DNA of 64,000 nucleotides from Fictibacillus sp. b24 (GCF_030348825.1 NZ_JAUCES010000005.1:1922001-1986000); one strand, 5' to 3'; shown: positions 24,930 through 33,758, counted from the first letter of the stretch. A program made the numbers and translations. Notes: generated from the letters alone by a model not told the origin.

Positions 24930-25949
24930 TTAAATAACACGGTGTATTGCAGAAATCGCAAGTTCGATGTCTTCAGCACTTACATCATAGTGTGTTGTAA
25001 ATCTAATTTGTCCTTCCCCGAATGAGACGGCGAGCAGGCCTTCTTTCTTCAGGTTACTTAAGAATTCTTCATTGGTTTGCAAGGTTTTTTCTGTATTAAC
25101 AATAACAATGTTCGTATCAGGCCTGTTAACAAGAGTTAACTTATCCATTTCTTCTATGGCATCAGCTAGTTTTAATGCTTTTTCATGATCTTCAGCTAAG
25201 CGATCTACCATTTCTGTTATCGAGATGATACCGCTTGCTGCAAGGAAACCTGCTTGTCTCATTCCCCCGCCAAGTCGCTTTCTCCATTTTCTCGCTTTTT
25301 GAATGACTTCTTTTTTGCCTGCTAATAAGGAACCGACAGGGGACCCTAAACCTTTCGATAAGCAAATCTGTACTGAATCACAATATTGGGTAAAATCTTT
25401 CACATCCCTTTTTGATGCTACCACTGCATTAAAGAGACGTGCTCCATCGATATGAACGGGTATGCCCGCGTTAGAAGCAATATCATATATAGCGCTCATG
25501 TTCTCTAAAGAAACAATAGATCCTCCAGAACGGTTGTGTGTGTTCTCAAGACATATTAAAGAAGTATCAGGAAAATGAATATCATCAGAACGAATAGCAC
25601 TTTTCACTGTGTTAGGGTTCATTTCGCCTTTGATACCTTGAACGACTCTTGGCTGAACACCAGCTAAAGCTGAAGTGGCTCCCCCTTCATAAAAAAAGAT
25701 ATGAGACTCTGCTTCAACGATAATCTCATCGCCTGGCGATGTTTGAGCAAGAACGGCTAATTGATTGCCTTGTGTGCCGCTAGTAACAAATAAAGCATCT
25801 TCTTTTCCTGTTATTTCAGCAGTCAATTCTTCTAGTCTATTAATCGTGGGATCTTCACCGTAAACATCATCCCCGACTGATGCATTATAGATGGCTTCTC
25901 TCATTTTTTTTGTTGGTTGTGTAAGGGTATCACTTCTAAGGTCAATCAT
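24930..25949 (-). CDS. ltaE: low-specificity L-threonine aldolase
   Basis: 339 residues, a PLP enzyme of fold type I that cleaves threonine or allo-threonine to glycine and acetaldehyde. The N-terminal MIDLRSDTLTQPTKKMREAI is diagnostic. So are DVYGEDPTINRLEE, the substrate region LENTHNRSGG, HIDGARLFNA (PLP-binding Asp) and the lysine in ICLSKGLGSPVGSLLAG (about residue 200). The ATG at 25949 follows GAGGTG; an upstream ATG at 25961 precedes that site. The stereospecificity is not readable from the sequence. Confidence 0.92.
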   Translation of the reverse strand: MIDLRSDTLTQPTKKMREAIYNASVGDDVYGEDPTINRLEELTAEITGKEDALFVTSGTQGNQLAVLAQTSPGDEIIVEAESHIFFYEGGATSALAGVQPRVVQGIKGEMNPNTVKSAIRSDDIHFPDTSLICLENTHNRSGGSIVSLENMSAIYDIASNAGIPVHIDGARLFNAVVASKRDVKDFTQYCDSVQICLSKGLGSPVGSLLAGKKEVIQKARKWRKRLGGGMRQAGFLAASGIISITEMVDRLAEDHEKALKLADAIEEMDKLTLVNRPDTNIVIVNTEKTLQTNEEFLSNLKKEGLLAVSFGEGQIRFTTHYDVSAEDIELAISAIHRVI

Positions 25950-25976
25950 ATTACACCTCATTCTAAATTTTTTAAG

Positions 25977-26015
25977 GCTGTTTCCGAAAACTCTGTTGCA
26001 TTTTTAGAATAGAGT
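25977..26015 (+). repeat. orphan AT-rich flank of the MITE-like repeat
   Basis: GGCTGTTTCCGAAAACTCTG followed by TTGCATTTTTAG resembles the AT-rich 5' flank of the intergenic repeat family without its GC-rich core. It lies in the short gap between the aldolase and methyltransferase genes. Confidence 0.3.
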
Positions 26016-26017
26016 CT

Positions 26018-26794
26018 TTAGTAAAGGGGCTTATTAATTACTCCATATAAAGTACTGGCATTCCTTTTAATTACAGAAAAACCCAAATCTTTAAATTTCG
26101 TGCTTGTTCGATTATCTTTCATCACTACACGCTGTGAAGATACTCTTAATGCTTCATTAATCGTTTTCTTAGTAAGTTCCCCGTAATCAGCACTGCTTTT
26201 TAAACCTTGTATACCTGGAGAAGCGATGGTTGATTCGAACATAGGGTCAAAATAAACAACATCATAGCGATTATCAGGTTGTTTTTTTAGAAACTCGTAA
26301 TGATTACTCTGTACAACTTCAATTCTTCTCATGGCTGCATTCATCTCTGGCAGTTTTGATTCCCATACTTTAAGGCCGCTGCGAACGACAAATGAAATAG
26401 CGGTACTGCTCTCAATCCCCGTTACAGAGCCATTCTCTCCCGTGACTAAACTAGCTACTATAGAGTCAGAAGCTAGTCCTAATGTACAGTCCAATAAAGT
26501 CATACCTTCACTTAATTGGCTAGCTTCAATAAAGGCATCTTTTTCTCCTCTAAGTATTTGCTTTACACGGAACATTGAAGAATTAGGATGAAAAAAGAAA
26601 GGTGTGCCCCCGTCTTTTGGATGATACGAAATTTTATCGACCCCGATCATGAGTACATCTTTATTGTACTTTTCGGTTAAGGATGATATGGAGAGGCCTT
26701 CTCGCTCCACGAATGTCCCTCCTATTGATAGGGCAACTTCTTCTGCTTTATTTTGTAACCGCAATGCATTTTTTCCGGCTGTTGTAACAATCAA
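26018..26794 (-). CDS. class I SAM-dependent methyltransferase (YpiP/RsmJ-like)
   Basis: About 258 residues. The N-terminal half binds the substrate (PFFFHPNSSMFRVKQILRGE). The Rossmann motif I region is GMTLLDCTLGLASDSIVASL (about residues 100-120), motif II is GIESS, and VVYFDPMFE supplies the DPxF/Y motif seen in base N-methyltransferases. A nucleic-acid, probably rRNA, guanine target is plausible by similarity to RsmJ and Bacillus YpiP. The GTG at 26803 is part of AGGTGA; the TTG at 26794 is correctly spaced and preferred. Confidence 0.78.
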   Translation of the reverse strand: MIVTTAGKNALRLQNKAEEVALSIGGTFVEREGLSISSLTEKYNKDVLMIGVDKISYHPKDGGTPFFFHPNSSMFRVKQILRGEKDAFIEASQLSEGMTLLDCTLGLASDSIVASLVTGENGSVTGIESSTAISFVVRSGLKVWESKLPEMNAAMRRIEVVQSNHYEFLKKQPDNRYDVVYFDPMFESTIASPGIQGLKSSADYGELTKKTINEALRVSSQRVVMKDNRTSTKFKDLGFSVIKRNASTLYGVINKPLY

Positions 26795-26820
26795 TGTATT
26801 CACCTGTCTGTTTATAAATT

Positions 26821-26925
26821 AATGTTGTTCTTGCAAACTTCGTTGATTCTGAAAGTGATTGATTTCGCTCCAACTAAATGAACAAGGAAGTAAAATCAAA
26901 TTCAAAAAAGGCTTCTTATTATTTG
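26821..26925 (+). repeat. decayed copy of the MITE-like repeat
   Basis: ACTTCGTTGATTCTGAAAGTG then ATTGATTTCGCTCCAACT recalls the 5' flank plus core start TTGATTTCCGTTCCAGG. AAAAAAGGCTTCTTATTA recalls the AT-rich outer flank. The centre has been deleted. It lies in the 190-bp gap before the MMPL gene. Confidence 0.4.
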
Positions 26926-26983
26926 CATATATCTTGGAACAAACCTAAAATATGGGAAGATATATGTATGAGGAGGCACCACC

Positions 26984-29170
26984 ATGAAAAAAGGTTTATC
27001 GTTTCAAGCCTTAGGCAAATTTACATATCGTTTCCGTGTTCTTATTATAACATTTTGGGTACTGACTACCATTGTATTAGGCTTCTTTGCTGTCAAACTT
27101 CCTTCAATATTAAGTGGAAGCGGTTTTGAAATGGATGGCTCTTTTTCTAAAGTAGAGAATATTTTTCAAGAAAAGTTCGAACAGCCTAAGTCTTCTGTGA
27201 TGCTGGTCTTTGATTCTGAAGAATATAACCCTCAAGATCAAGAATATAAAGATTTTGTACTGAATTCTATTGAGCAAATGGGTGATGTTCAAGACGTAGT
27301 TGGCGTTCAAAGTCCCTATGCTGCTCCCGAAAAAACGATAAAAGATAGTGTATCGTTTGCTACCATTCAGTTTGATAAGAGCTTCGGAGATTTAAAGACT
27401 TCCATTGAACAAATAAGAGACCGATTGCCTGAAGACAAGGAGATCTCAGTTTCATTAACAGGCGGGCCGGTTATTGCTGAAGATATGAACACTGCAAGTC
27501 AACACGACTTAGCAAGAGCAGAAGCCATAGGGATACCTGCAGCACTAGTTATTCTTCTACTGGCGTTCGGCGGTTTAATAGCTGCAGGATTACCGATTAT
27601 AGTCGGAGTGATCTCTGTTGTAAGCTCCCTTGGTCTTCTTTATTTTTATGGTCAAGAAACAAACGTAAGTATTTTCTTACTAAATGTTGTTCCTATGATC
27701 GGTCTAGCATTAGGAATAGATTTTGCCCTGCTTCTTGTAAATCGTTTTCGTGAAGAACTTCATCAAGGAATCGAAAAAGCTACCATAATCTCTGTTCAAA
27801 CAGCAGGTCGATCCATTGCCTTTTCAGGTCTTTGTGTGTTCTTAGGTCTATCAGGTATGCTGCTGATTAATATCGATATTTTTAAAACAGTTGCAATTGG
27901 CGGTATGGTTGTTGTTATTCTATCCGTACTGAATGCCATTACATTTTTGCCAGCAATTTTAGCAGTACTTGGTGACCGTGTTAATGCGTTAAAATTGTTT
28001 AAACCGAAAAAAAATGGAAAATCAGTTTGGCATTCATTTGCGGCTTTTGTTATGAAGCGACCCGTTATAATGGCGATTACGGCAGCATGTATTTTAGGGT
28101 TATCCGTAACCCCCGTTAAAGATATGAAACTTTCAATTCCGGAAGCTGAGGCCCTTCCTCCAGAATATGAGTCTAGAACTGCCTTTGAAAAATTCGAAAA
28201 AACCTTTGGTGAAGATGAATTGTACCCGGTGCTCATCGTGGCGGAATCAAATGATTCATACACTACAAATAAAGAATCTCTGCTTGCGTTAGAAAAATTA
28301 GTAAAGAATCTTGAAAATGAAAAAGAAGTAACCAAAACAGAATCTATTTTTAATTATACTAACCAGCTTAATGGTTCAGAGCTTTACGATGTGTTGCAGA
28401 CAGAACAAGGAAAGCAGCAGTTATCCCCTGCATTAAAGCCGTTTATCAATAAAGAAACAGCAGTAATCAGAGCTTATTTATCAGTAGATGTTACAGGTGA
28501 TGAAGCCAAGCGATTCGTTAAGAAATGGGAAGATGAACATGATGGACTTTCATTAACTATCGGTGGTGTAACAAAGTTTAATCAAGAGATATTTGATGAA
28601 ATTATCGAAAAAGCACCATATGGGTTAGCGATTGTACTTATTACTACCCTTTTCATACTAATGATTGCATTCCGTTCTGTATTCATACCGATAAAGGCAA
28701 TCTTTATGAACATGCTTAGTCTGGCAGCTACCTTTGGAATTCTTGTTTGGATATTCCAAAGCGGCGTGCTGATGGACCCAGTTGAAATTGGATTGATGAT
28801 ACCTGTCTTTACGTTCGGAATCGTATTCGGACTGAGTATGGATTACGAGGTTTTCTTAATCTCTAGAATACAAGAAATCTATGAGGAGAGCGGTGATAAT
28901 GACCACGCTACATTATCGGGATTAACCTCTACTTCAAAAATCATTACTTCAGCCGCTGCAATTATGATTGTGATAACTGGATCCTTTGCTTTTACCAATG
29001 TAATGCCTGTAAAGCAAATAGGTATTGCTATTGCACTCGCTATTTTTATAGATGCAACCATCGTCAGGATGATCTTCGTTCCGTCTTTAATGAAGCTTCT
29101 CGGAGACTGGAATTGGTGGATGCCATTTTCAAAGAATAAGAAGAATAAAAACCGCGGCGCCCTTTCCTAA
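26984..29170 (+). CDS. MMPL/YdfJ-type RND superfamily transporter
   Basis: 728 residues with about eleven or twelve membrane helices in two halves. Each half starts with one helix, then a large extracytoplasmic domain, then five helices. Signatures include GIDFALLLVNRFREELHQGI in the first half and GLSMDYEVFLISRIQEIYEE in the second, the proton-relay segments of MMPL proteins. Bacillus YdfJ is the closest type that I recognise; such transporters move lipids, siderophores or drugs. The ATG has GAGGAGG seven bases upstream. The terminator stem begins within the last codons. Confidence 0.88.
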   Translation: MKKGLSFQALGKFTYRFRVLIITFWVLTTIVLGFFAVKLPSILSGSGFEMDGSFSKVENIFQEKFEQPKSSVMLVFDSEEYNPQDQEYKDFVLNSIEQMGDVQDVVGVQSPYAAPEKTIKDSVSFATIQFDKSFGDLKTSIEQIRDRLPEDKEISVSLTGGPVIAEDMNTASQHDLARAEAIGIPAALVILLLAFGGLIAAGLPIIVGVISVVSSLGLLYFYGQETNVSIFLLNVVPMIGLALGIDFALLLVNRFREELHQGIEKATIISVQTAGRSIAFSGLCVFLGLSGMLLINIDIFKTVAIGGMVVVILSVLNAITFLPAILAVLGDRVNALKLFKPKKNGKSVWHSFAAFVMKRPVIMAITAACILGLSVTPVKDMKLSIPEAEALPPEYESRTAFEKFEKTFGEDELYPVLIVAESNDSYTTNKESLLALEKLVKNLENEKEVTKTESIFNYTNQLNGSELYDVLQTEQGKQQLSPALKPFINKETAVIRAYLSVDVTGDEAKRFVKKWEDEHDGLSLTIGGVTKFNQEIFDEIIEKAPYGLAIVLITTLFILMIAFRSVFIPIKAIFMNMLSLAATFGILVWIFQSGVLMDPVEIGLMIPVFTFGIVFGLSMDYEVFLISRIQEIYEESGDNDHATLSGLTSTSKIITSAAAIMIVITGSFAFTNVMPVKQIGIAIALAIFIDATIVRMIFVPSLMKLLGDWNWWMPFSKNKKNKNRGALS

Positions 29171-29187
29171 TGGGGTGCCGTTTTTTT
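29155..29187 (+). terminator. terminator of the MMPL gene, overlapping its 3' end
   Basis: CGGCGCCC/GGGGTGCCG (29155-29180) is followed by seven T. The left arm encodes the last residues of the protein. Confidence 0.8.
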
Positions 29188-29384
29188 ACACATTCAGAAA
29201 GTATAACTTGTTTGCATGAAGATTTTCGCCATAGGCAACAAGTTTAGGTCGATCAGTATGACCGCAACTAAGACAGACGCAAAAGGCTATACGGCAACCA
29301 AGTTCTCTATAAACTAATTGTGGGAAATTAAAACGTTATATCCTATAATAAGAAATAGCTAGTCTTATTTTTAGGGGTGTTCAT

Positions 29385-29972
29385 ATGACTGAAATTATTA
29401 TAATTCTTCTTATTTCTTATTTGCTAGGTTCAATCCCCTTTGCCCTGTTAGTAGGAAAACTAGGTTATGGCATTGACATCAGAGAACATGGAAGCGGGAA
29501 TTTAGGCGGTACAAACACGTTTAGGACTTTAGGAAAGAAAGCGGGTTTTATTGTTTCAGCAGCAGATGTTTTAAAAGGTACATTAGCTGCAAGCTTGCCT
29601 GTTTTGCTGGATATTGACCTTCATCCACTTATTGCGGGAATACCAGCTGTAATTGGACATTGTTACCCAGTATTTGCGAAATTTAAAGGCGGTAAAGCGG
29701 TAGCAACTTCTGGCGGTGTTTTATTATTTGCAGAACCTCTTTTATTTGTTCTCGTTCTGCTTACCTTCTTTTTAACGCTATACTTAAGTAAATACGTTTC
29801 ACTTTCATCTATTATGGCTGGTGTCGGTTCAATCGCTTTAAGCCTCTTGCTTTCTGGCGACTCCATTACAACCTACATCTTAATTGGCTTTACACTTTTT
29901 CTAATCTTTAGACACAGACAAAACATTGTCAGAATCGCTAAAAAAACAGAACCAAAAGTAAAATGGATTTAA
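29385..29972 (+). CDS. plsY: acyl-phosphate:glycerol-3-phosphate acyltransferase
   Basis: 195 residues with about five membrane helices. It transfers the acyl group from acyl-phosphate (made by PlsX) to glycerol-3-phosphate, starting phospholipid synthesis at the membrane. The three PlsY motifs are present: [32 protein letters not shown] near the N-terminus, [20 protein letters not shown] in the middle, and [10 protein letters not shown] near the end. The ATG has GGGGTG upstream. It is monocistronic with a strong terminator. In B. subtilis it is the former yneS. Confidence 0.95.
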   Translation: MTEIIIILLISYLLGSIPFALLVGKLGYGIDIREHGSGNLGGTNTFRTLGKKAGFIVSAADVLKGTLAASLPVLLDIDLHPLIAGIPAVIGHCYPVFAKFKGGKAVATSGGVLLFAEPLLFVLVLLTFFLTLYLSKYVSLSSIMAGVGSIALSLLLSGDSITTYILIGFTLFLIFRHRQNIVRIAKKTEPKVKWI

Positions 29973-30005
29973 GATCGTTCTTATTATAAGGACGATCTTT
30001 TTTTA
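29971..30005 (+). terminator. plsY terminator
   Basis: AAGATCGTTCTTA/TAAGGACGATCTT with a 3-nt loop is followed by seven T. Confidence 0.88.
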
Positions 30006-30020
30006 TGCTATTTTAGAGAA

Positions 30021-30066
30021 TTTCGTTGCACGTGTAAGTTGTTGATTTCTTTTTCAAATGCTTTGG
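30021..30066 (+). repeat. 5'-half relic of the MITE-like repeat
   Basis: TTTCGTTGCACGTGTAAGTT followed by GTTGATTTCTTTTTCAAATG aligns with the 5' flank and core start of copies 4 and 5 (TTTGTTGTTATGTAAGTGG, GTTGATTTCCGTTCC). Nothing of the 3' half remains. Confidence 0.4.
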
Positions 30067-30124
30067 TCTCAACGGTGCATGTTAATGTGACGAGAAAAAT
30101 GTCGCGAAATATGTCGAGGGTTGT

Positions 30125-30229
30125 AAACTCGTGGATAAACAGCAAAAACTTTTGGATTGACAGCCGAAATTCGTGGATAAACGGCCAAAATTTTTGGATT
30201 ACGTGCCTAAACTTTTGGAATGCATTAGC
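30125..30229 (+). repeat. 21-bp-period tandem array 1 (five units)
   Basis: Units start at 30125, 30146, 30167, 30188 and 30209, an exact 21-bp step. The unit head is AAA(C/T)T(C/T)(G/T)TGGAT and the best-kept tail is AAACGGCC. It lies in the gene-free stretch 29973-30528 between plsY and the YjcZ-type gene. The remaining parts of that stretch are a repeat relic and AT-rich sequence without visible signals. Because 21 is a multiple of three the array stays open in one frame, but no ribosome site precedes it. Confidence 0.85.
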
Positions 30230-30528
30230 TGAATACCTAGCTAGGTATATGTTACGACCAGTTTCGATACTCGAAACTGCACCATTTTCAAATCAAAAGC
30301 TACCTTGTTCATAAATTCCAGTCGATCTGTTTTGCTAAGCGGTTTTTCAACTTATTTTCTTTGCTTAATTATCAAATTAATACTAATAAAATTAAAAATA
30401 GGCTTTTCTCCTAAAAAAGTACAGGCGATTTCACTAAAAACTCCGCATTTGTCCGTGTCCGTTTAGGTGGTTCGGTCATATGGTGTAATGTGACGTTGAC
30501 CTAGACTTAAATATTTGGAGGGACTGAA

Positions 30529-30756
30529 ATGGAAAACAAGAAAATGAATATGCCTTATGGTGACAATATGAACATTAATATGAAGCCGGTAGCAAACATG
30601 CCGTTGCATGGTGGATATGGTGGAGGCTATGGTTATGGACATGGCTGCGGGTTTCTAATTATTGTTGTTCTATTCATCCTGCTAATCATTATCGGAGCGA
30701 CAGCGTTCCACGGTAAAGATGACGACTGCGACGAATCTTCATCCTCTTCTCATTAA
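30529..30756 (+). CDS. YjcZ-type small sporulation protein
   Basis: 75 residues. An N-terminal Asn/Met-rich part is followed by [15 protein letters not shown] and a single membrane helix ([18 protein letters not shown]). The acidic and Ser/His tail is [12 protein letters not shown]. The Gly/Tyr-rich stretch followed by [16 protein letters not shown] is the hallmark of YjcZ/YhaL-type peptides associated with Bacillus spores. The usual members are about 30-50 residues, so the N-terminal and C-terminal extensions are unusual. The ATG has GGAGGG upstream; a strong terminator follows. Confidence 0.75.
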   Translation: MENKKMNMPYGDNMNINMKPVANMPLHGGYGGGYGYGHGCGFLIIVVLFILLIIIGATAFHGKDDDCDESSSSSH

Positions 30757-30770
30757 GTCATTATATTTAT

Positions 30771-30817
30771 AAAAAAAGAAAGAGAGAAGCAAATTATGCT
30801 TCTCTCTTTCTTTTTTT
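30771..30817. terminator. bidirectional terminator
   Basis: A 17-bp perfect stem AAAGAAAGAGAGAAGCA / TGCTTCTCTCTTTCTTT, flanked by A and T runs, lies between the YjcZ-type gene and the convergent bacilliredoxin gene. Confidence 0.88.
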
Positions 30818-30847
30818 AAATAGTCCAATTATACTGAATAAAAAGCC

Positions 30848-31276
30848 TTAGCAATGCTCGTCATATGCTCCGAGCAAATTCTCAAGAATCTCCTCTGGTG
30901 CATGGTTTTCAATGTTATGGCGATGTATAAAGTGAACGACTTTTCCATCCTTTAATACAGCCATTGAAGGAGAAGATGGCGGAATATCACCAAAGAATTC
31001 TCTCATTTGAGCCGTAGCTTCTTTATCCTGACCGGCAAACACCGTCACAAATTGATCAGGCTTTACAGAGTGGTTCTGTGATGCAATTGCAACTGGACGA
31101 GCTAGACCTGCAGCACATCCACATACAGAATTAATCACAACTAATGCAGTACCTTCTGTTTCCTGCATAAAATAATTAACTTCTTCAGGTGTTTTTAACT
31201 CTTCAAAACCAGCGCGCGTTAATTCATCTCTCATAGGTTGAGCCATTTGTTTCATATATTCTTCATAGGCATTCAT
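30848..31276 (-). CDS. bacilliredoxin (BrxA/BrxB, YphP/YqiW family)
   Basis: 142 residues with the characteristic CGC active site in NSVCGCAAGLARPVA (Cys52 and Cys54). The sequence from MNAYEEYMKQMAQPMRDELT onward is collinear with B. subtilis YphP/YqiW. These proteins remove bacillithiol from S-bacillithiolated proteins after oxidative stress, together with bacillithiol and its reductase. I cannot decide between BrxA and BrxB. The ATG has AGGAGG upstream. Its presence implies that the organism makes bacillithiol. Confidence 0.93.
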   Translation of the reverse strand: MNAYEEYMKQMAQPMRDELTRAGFEELKTPEEVNYFMQETEGTALVVINSVCGCAAGLARPVAIASQNHSVKPDQFVTVFAGQDKEATAQMREFFGDIPPSSPSMAVLKDGKVVHFIHRHNIENHAPEEILENLLGAYDEHC

Positions 31277-31342
31277 AATTTATTCCTCCTGAAAACGAAT
31301 CATTTACATACAATGTTATTATAGCGTAAACAAGCCATCTTT

Positions 31343-32005
31343 TTAACTATTTCGGCTTATCTCATGAATCTTCTTATTTTCAAGTATGTTTACTTTTTGA
31401 TAATGAGGTTTGAAACTTTCTTTTATTAATGTATTAGCTACTGAACTTGCTTCAATTGGTTCATATTTTTTAGGGTATACAGATGGTAAAGCTTTATAGA
31501 GCTTTTCAGCAAATCTTTCTCCAAGCCTGAACTCATCACGGACCCCTATCAATAAAGAAGGCCTAACAATTGTGAGATGAGGAAGGTTCATTGAGATCAA
31601 CTGTGACTCCATCTTCCCTTTAACTCTATTATAAAAGAATGTTGATTTGGCATTAGCTCCTAGGGCTGAAATAACTGAAAGATGTTTGATGTTTAATTTT
31701 TGAGCAAGTCTGCCTAACTTAACTGGAATATGCAGATCTACTTCTTCAAAAGCACTTTTTGATTTAGCTTTTTTCATCGTCGTACCGATACAGATAAACA
31801 TTGCATCAGCTTTAATGTTTTCTAAGCGGTATTCAGGTGCTGAAAAATCGAATATGATTTCTTTTATTTTTTCATGTTTTATGTCTGTCGCTTTTCTAAC
31901 GAGCATAATAATTTCTTGACACATAGGATCATTAAGGAGCTGTTTTACGACTTCCTGACCGACTAAACCACTTGATCCTGCAATAATAACTGTTTCACTA
32001 TTCAT
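31343..32005 (-). CDS. NAD(P)-binding oxidoreductase-like protein (atypical SDR)
   Basis: 220 residues with the N-terminal NAD(P) motif VIIAGSSGLVGQEVVKQLL, then ICIGTTMKKAKS and the SDR-like VISALGANAKSTFFYNRVKG (Tyr/Lys pair in YNRVKGK). It resembles the NAD(P)H-binding family that includes mammalian HTATIP2. The reaction is not known. It is divergent from the larger SDR gene at 32076, with 70 bp between, so the two may share control. The ATG has AAAGGG about nine bases upstream. Confidence 0.78.
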   Translation of the reverse strand: MNSETVIIAGSSGLVGQEVVKQLLNDPMCQEIIMLVRKATDIKHEKIKEIIFDFSAPEYRLENIKADAMFICIGTTMKKAKSKSAFEEVDLHIPVKLGRLAQKLNIKHLSVISALGANAKSTFFYNRVKGKMESQLISMNLPHLTIVRPSLLIGVRDEFRLGERFAEKLYKALPSVYPKKYEPIEASSVANTLIKESFKPHYQKVNILENKKIHEISRNS

Positions 32006-32075
32006 TATTTAATGACCCTTTCTTTTTCTTGAAAGCAAATTTTTAATAATAATTCGGACTGGTAGGTGTATTTGG

Positions 32076-33140
32076 GTGAAGCATTCTTATTTTATCACTG
32101 GTTATCCAGGTTTTATAGCCTCAAAACTTGTAAAGGCTCTGCAAACAGAATATCCATCTTCTTCTTTTTACTTATTAATCTTAAAACAAGAAAGACAAAT
32201 AGCCGAAAAAAAACTAGAAAATCATCATGAAAATATACAACTTATAGAAGGTGACATTACTAAAGAAAATTTAGGTTTGTCTTATACAGAAATCGAACAC
32301 CTTGCAAATCATATTACACATTGTGTTCATTTAGCAGCTCTATACGATTTAACCATTCCGTATGATCCTGCTTATTCCTGTAATGTTATCGGAACTAAAA
32401 ACGTCTTATCCTTTGTAGAGAAATGCAAGGATTTAAAACGATTTTGTTATTACAGCACTGCTTATGTATCAGGTAACGAGCAAGGGGAAATCCTTGAAAA
32501 TGATTTTAGAAAGCCTCAAAGCTTTCGTAATTTTTACGAACAAACAAAGCATGAAGCAGAAAGTATTGTTAGAGCATCTATGGATAGGATACCAACCACC
32601 ATCATTAGGCCAGGAATTATTGTAGGTGATTCGATAACAGGTGAAACCATTAAGTTTGACGGTCCTTATTTTATGATGCAGTTTTTAAACCGTTTAGCTC
32701 GTCTTCCAATTCCTAATATCGGCAAGTCAACATCGAAAATTCATCTCGTTCCCGTCGATTTTATAATTAAAGCCTCCGTATTCTTAATGCACGACCCTAG
32801 AGGTGAATCAAAAACGTACCACATGCTTAGTCCTGATTCACCTTCTATTCAGGAAGCATATTCTTTATTATGCCAAGAGCTTACTGGTAAAAAACCTAGT
32901 TGGACGTTATCTAGAATGTTTGCAGAACGATTATTGTCCATATCTATCCTTTCTAAATGGCTAGGCGTACCTTATGAAACGCTCTCTTACTTTTCTCATG
33001 ATGCGCAATATGATACGACTCAGCTAGTTAGGGACCTGCAAGGAACTGAAATTACTTGTCCTCCATTTAAGGAATATGTTGGCGCTATTGTGCAATATTA
33101 CAAAAACAACGCAAGTGATTATAACTTGAAAAGGTATTAA
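32076..33140 (+). CDS. SDR-family (extended) oxidoreductase, NAD_binding_4-like
   Basis: 354 residues. The nucleotide motif is YFITGYPGFIASKLVKAL, a TGxxGxxA/G variant. The catalytic Tyr-x3-Lys is in NFYEQTKHEAE (about residues 155-165) with the upstream Ser in YYSTAYVSG. RPGIIVGDSITGE resembles the thioester-reductase/fatty acyl-CoA reductase group. A possible role is reduction or epimerisation of an acyl or sugar-like substrate. The start is GTG with TAGGTG seven bases upstream. It is divergent from a second Rossmann-fold gene. Confidence 0.78.
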   Translation: MKHSYFITGYPGFIASKLVKALQTEYPSSSFYLLILKQERQIAEKKLENHHENIQLIEGDITKENLGLSYTEIEHLANHITHCVHLAALYDLTIPYDPAYSCNVIGTKNVLSFVEKCKDLKRFCYYSTAYVSGNEQGEILENDFRKPQSFRNFYEQTKHEAESIVRASMDRIPTTIIRPGIIVGDSITGETIKFDGPYFMMQFLNRLARLPIPNIGKSTSKIHLVPVDFIIKASVFLMHDPRGESKTYHMLSPDSPSIQEAYSLLCQELTGKKPSWTLSRMFAERLLSISILSKWLGVPYETLSYFSHDAQYDTTQLVRDLQGTEITCPPFKEYVGAIVQYYKNNASDYNLKRY

Positions 33141-33170
33141 AAGGGATGGCAGTCTAAACTGTCATCCCTT
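33141..33170. terminator. hairpin between SDR gene and pncA
   Basis: AAGGGATGGCAGT/ACTGTCATCCCTT with a 4-nt loop and one mismatch lies between convergent genes. T-tracts are short on both sides, so efficiency is uncertain. Confidence 0.6.
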
Positions 33171-33173
33171 ACT

Positions 33174-33746
33174 TTACACTAAATTATTACTGCTGCTGAC
33201 TACTTCGGCAGCTAATGTATTTTTAAAATGTGATATTGCCCATTCATGTCCCGCCTGACTAAAACTTTGAACAGCATCTTCATGAACTATAATTGAAAAG
33301 CCTTTATTGTACGCGTCAACAGCAGTATGTAATACACATATATCTGTACACACTCCTGTAAGGTGCAATTCTTGTATGTTTCTTTCTCGCAATTTTAATT
33401 CTAGATTAGTTCCCGCAAAAGCACTATAGCGAGTCTTATCTAACCAGTGAATTTGCTTTGCTAAATCTGCACGGTTTTTTGTATAAACATCATTTAGCTT
33501 TCCATACAGCTCCCTGCCTTCAGTGTTTCGAATATTATGTGGAGGGAACAACTTGCTTTCTGGATGATATTGGTCGTTTTCTTCATGTACATCTACTGCA
33601 AAAACCACATAATCTTCATTTCTCAAAAACTCTTTTGTAAGTGATACAATTCTCTCTTCAATTATCTGACCAGGCTTTCCGCATGTCAGCTTACCTTCAT
33701 CGGCTACAAAATCGTTCGTATAATCAATTACAATTAATGCTTTCAT
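33174..33746 (-). CDS. pncA: nicotinamidase
   Basis: 190 residues, collinear with B. subtilis PncA (YueJ). The enzyme hydrolyses nicotinamide to nicotinate for NAD salvage. Catalytic Asp is in IDYTNDF (Asp8 or nearby), Lys in LDKTRYSAF and Cys in LTGVCTDICVLHTAVDAY. Metal ligands lie in AVDVHEENDQYHPESKLFPP. The ATG at 33746 has GGAGG five bases upstream; the in-frame ATG at 33758 precedes that site. It follows the MgtC-type gene by 12 bp on the same strand. It complements nadE elsewhere in the window. Confidence 0.93.
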   Translation of the reverse strand: MKALIVIDYTNDFVADEGKLTCGKPGQIIEERIVSLTKEFLRNEDYVVFAVDVHEENDQYHPESKLFPPHNIRNTEGRELYGKLNDVYTKNRADLAKQIHWLDKTRYSAFAGTNLELKLRERNIQELHLTGVCTDICVLHTAVDAYNKGFSIIVHEDAVQSFSQAGHEWAISHFKNTLAAEVVSSSNNLV

Positions 33747-33758
33747 TCCATCCTCCAT

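Noticed and set aside
30039-30314. 91-codon open frame encoding repeated NSWIN/NFWI-like peptides
   Set aside because: The frame stays open because the 21-bp DNA repeat is a multiple of three. There is no ribosome site, and the repeat family also occurs where no frame is open.
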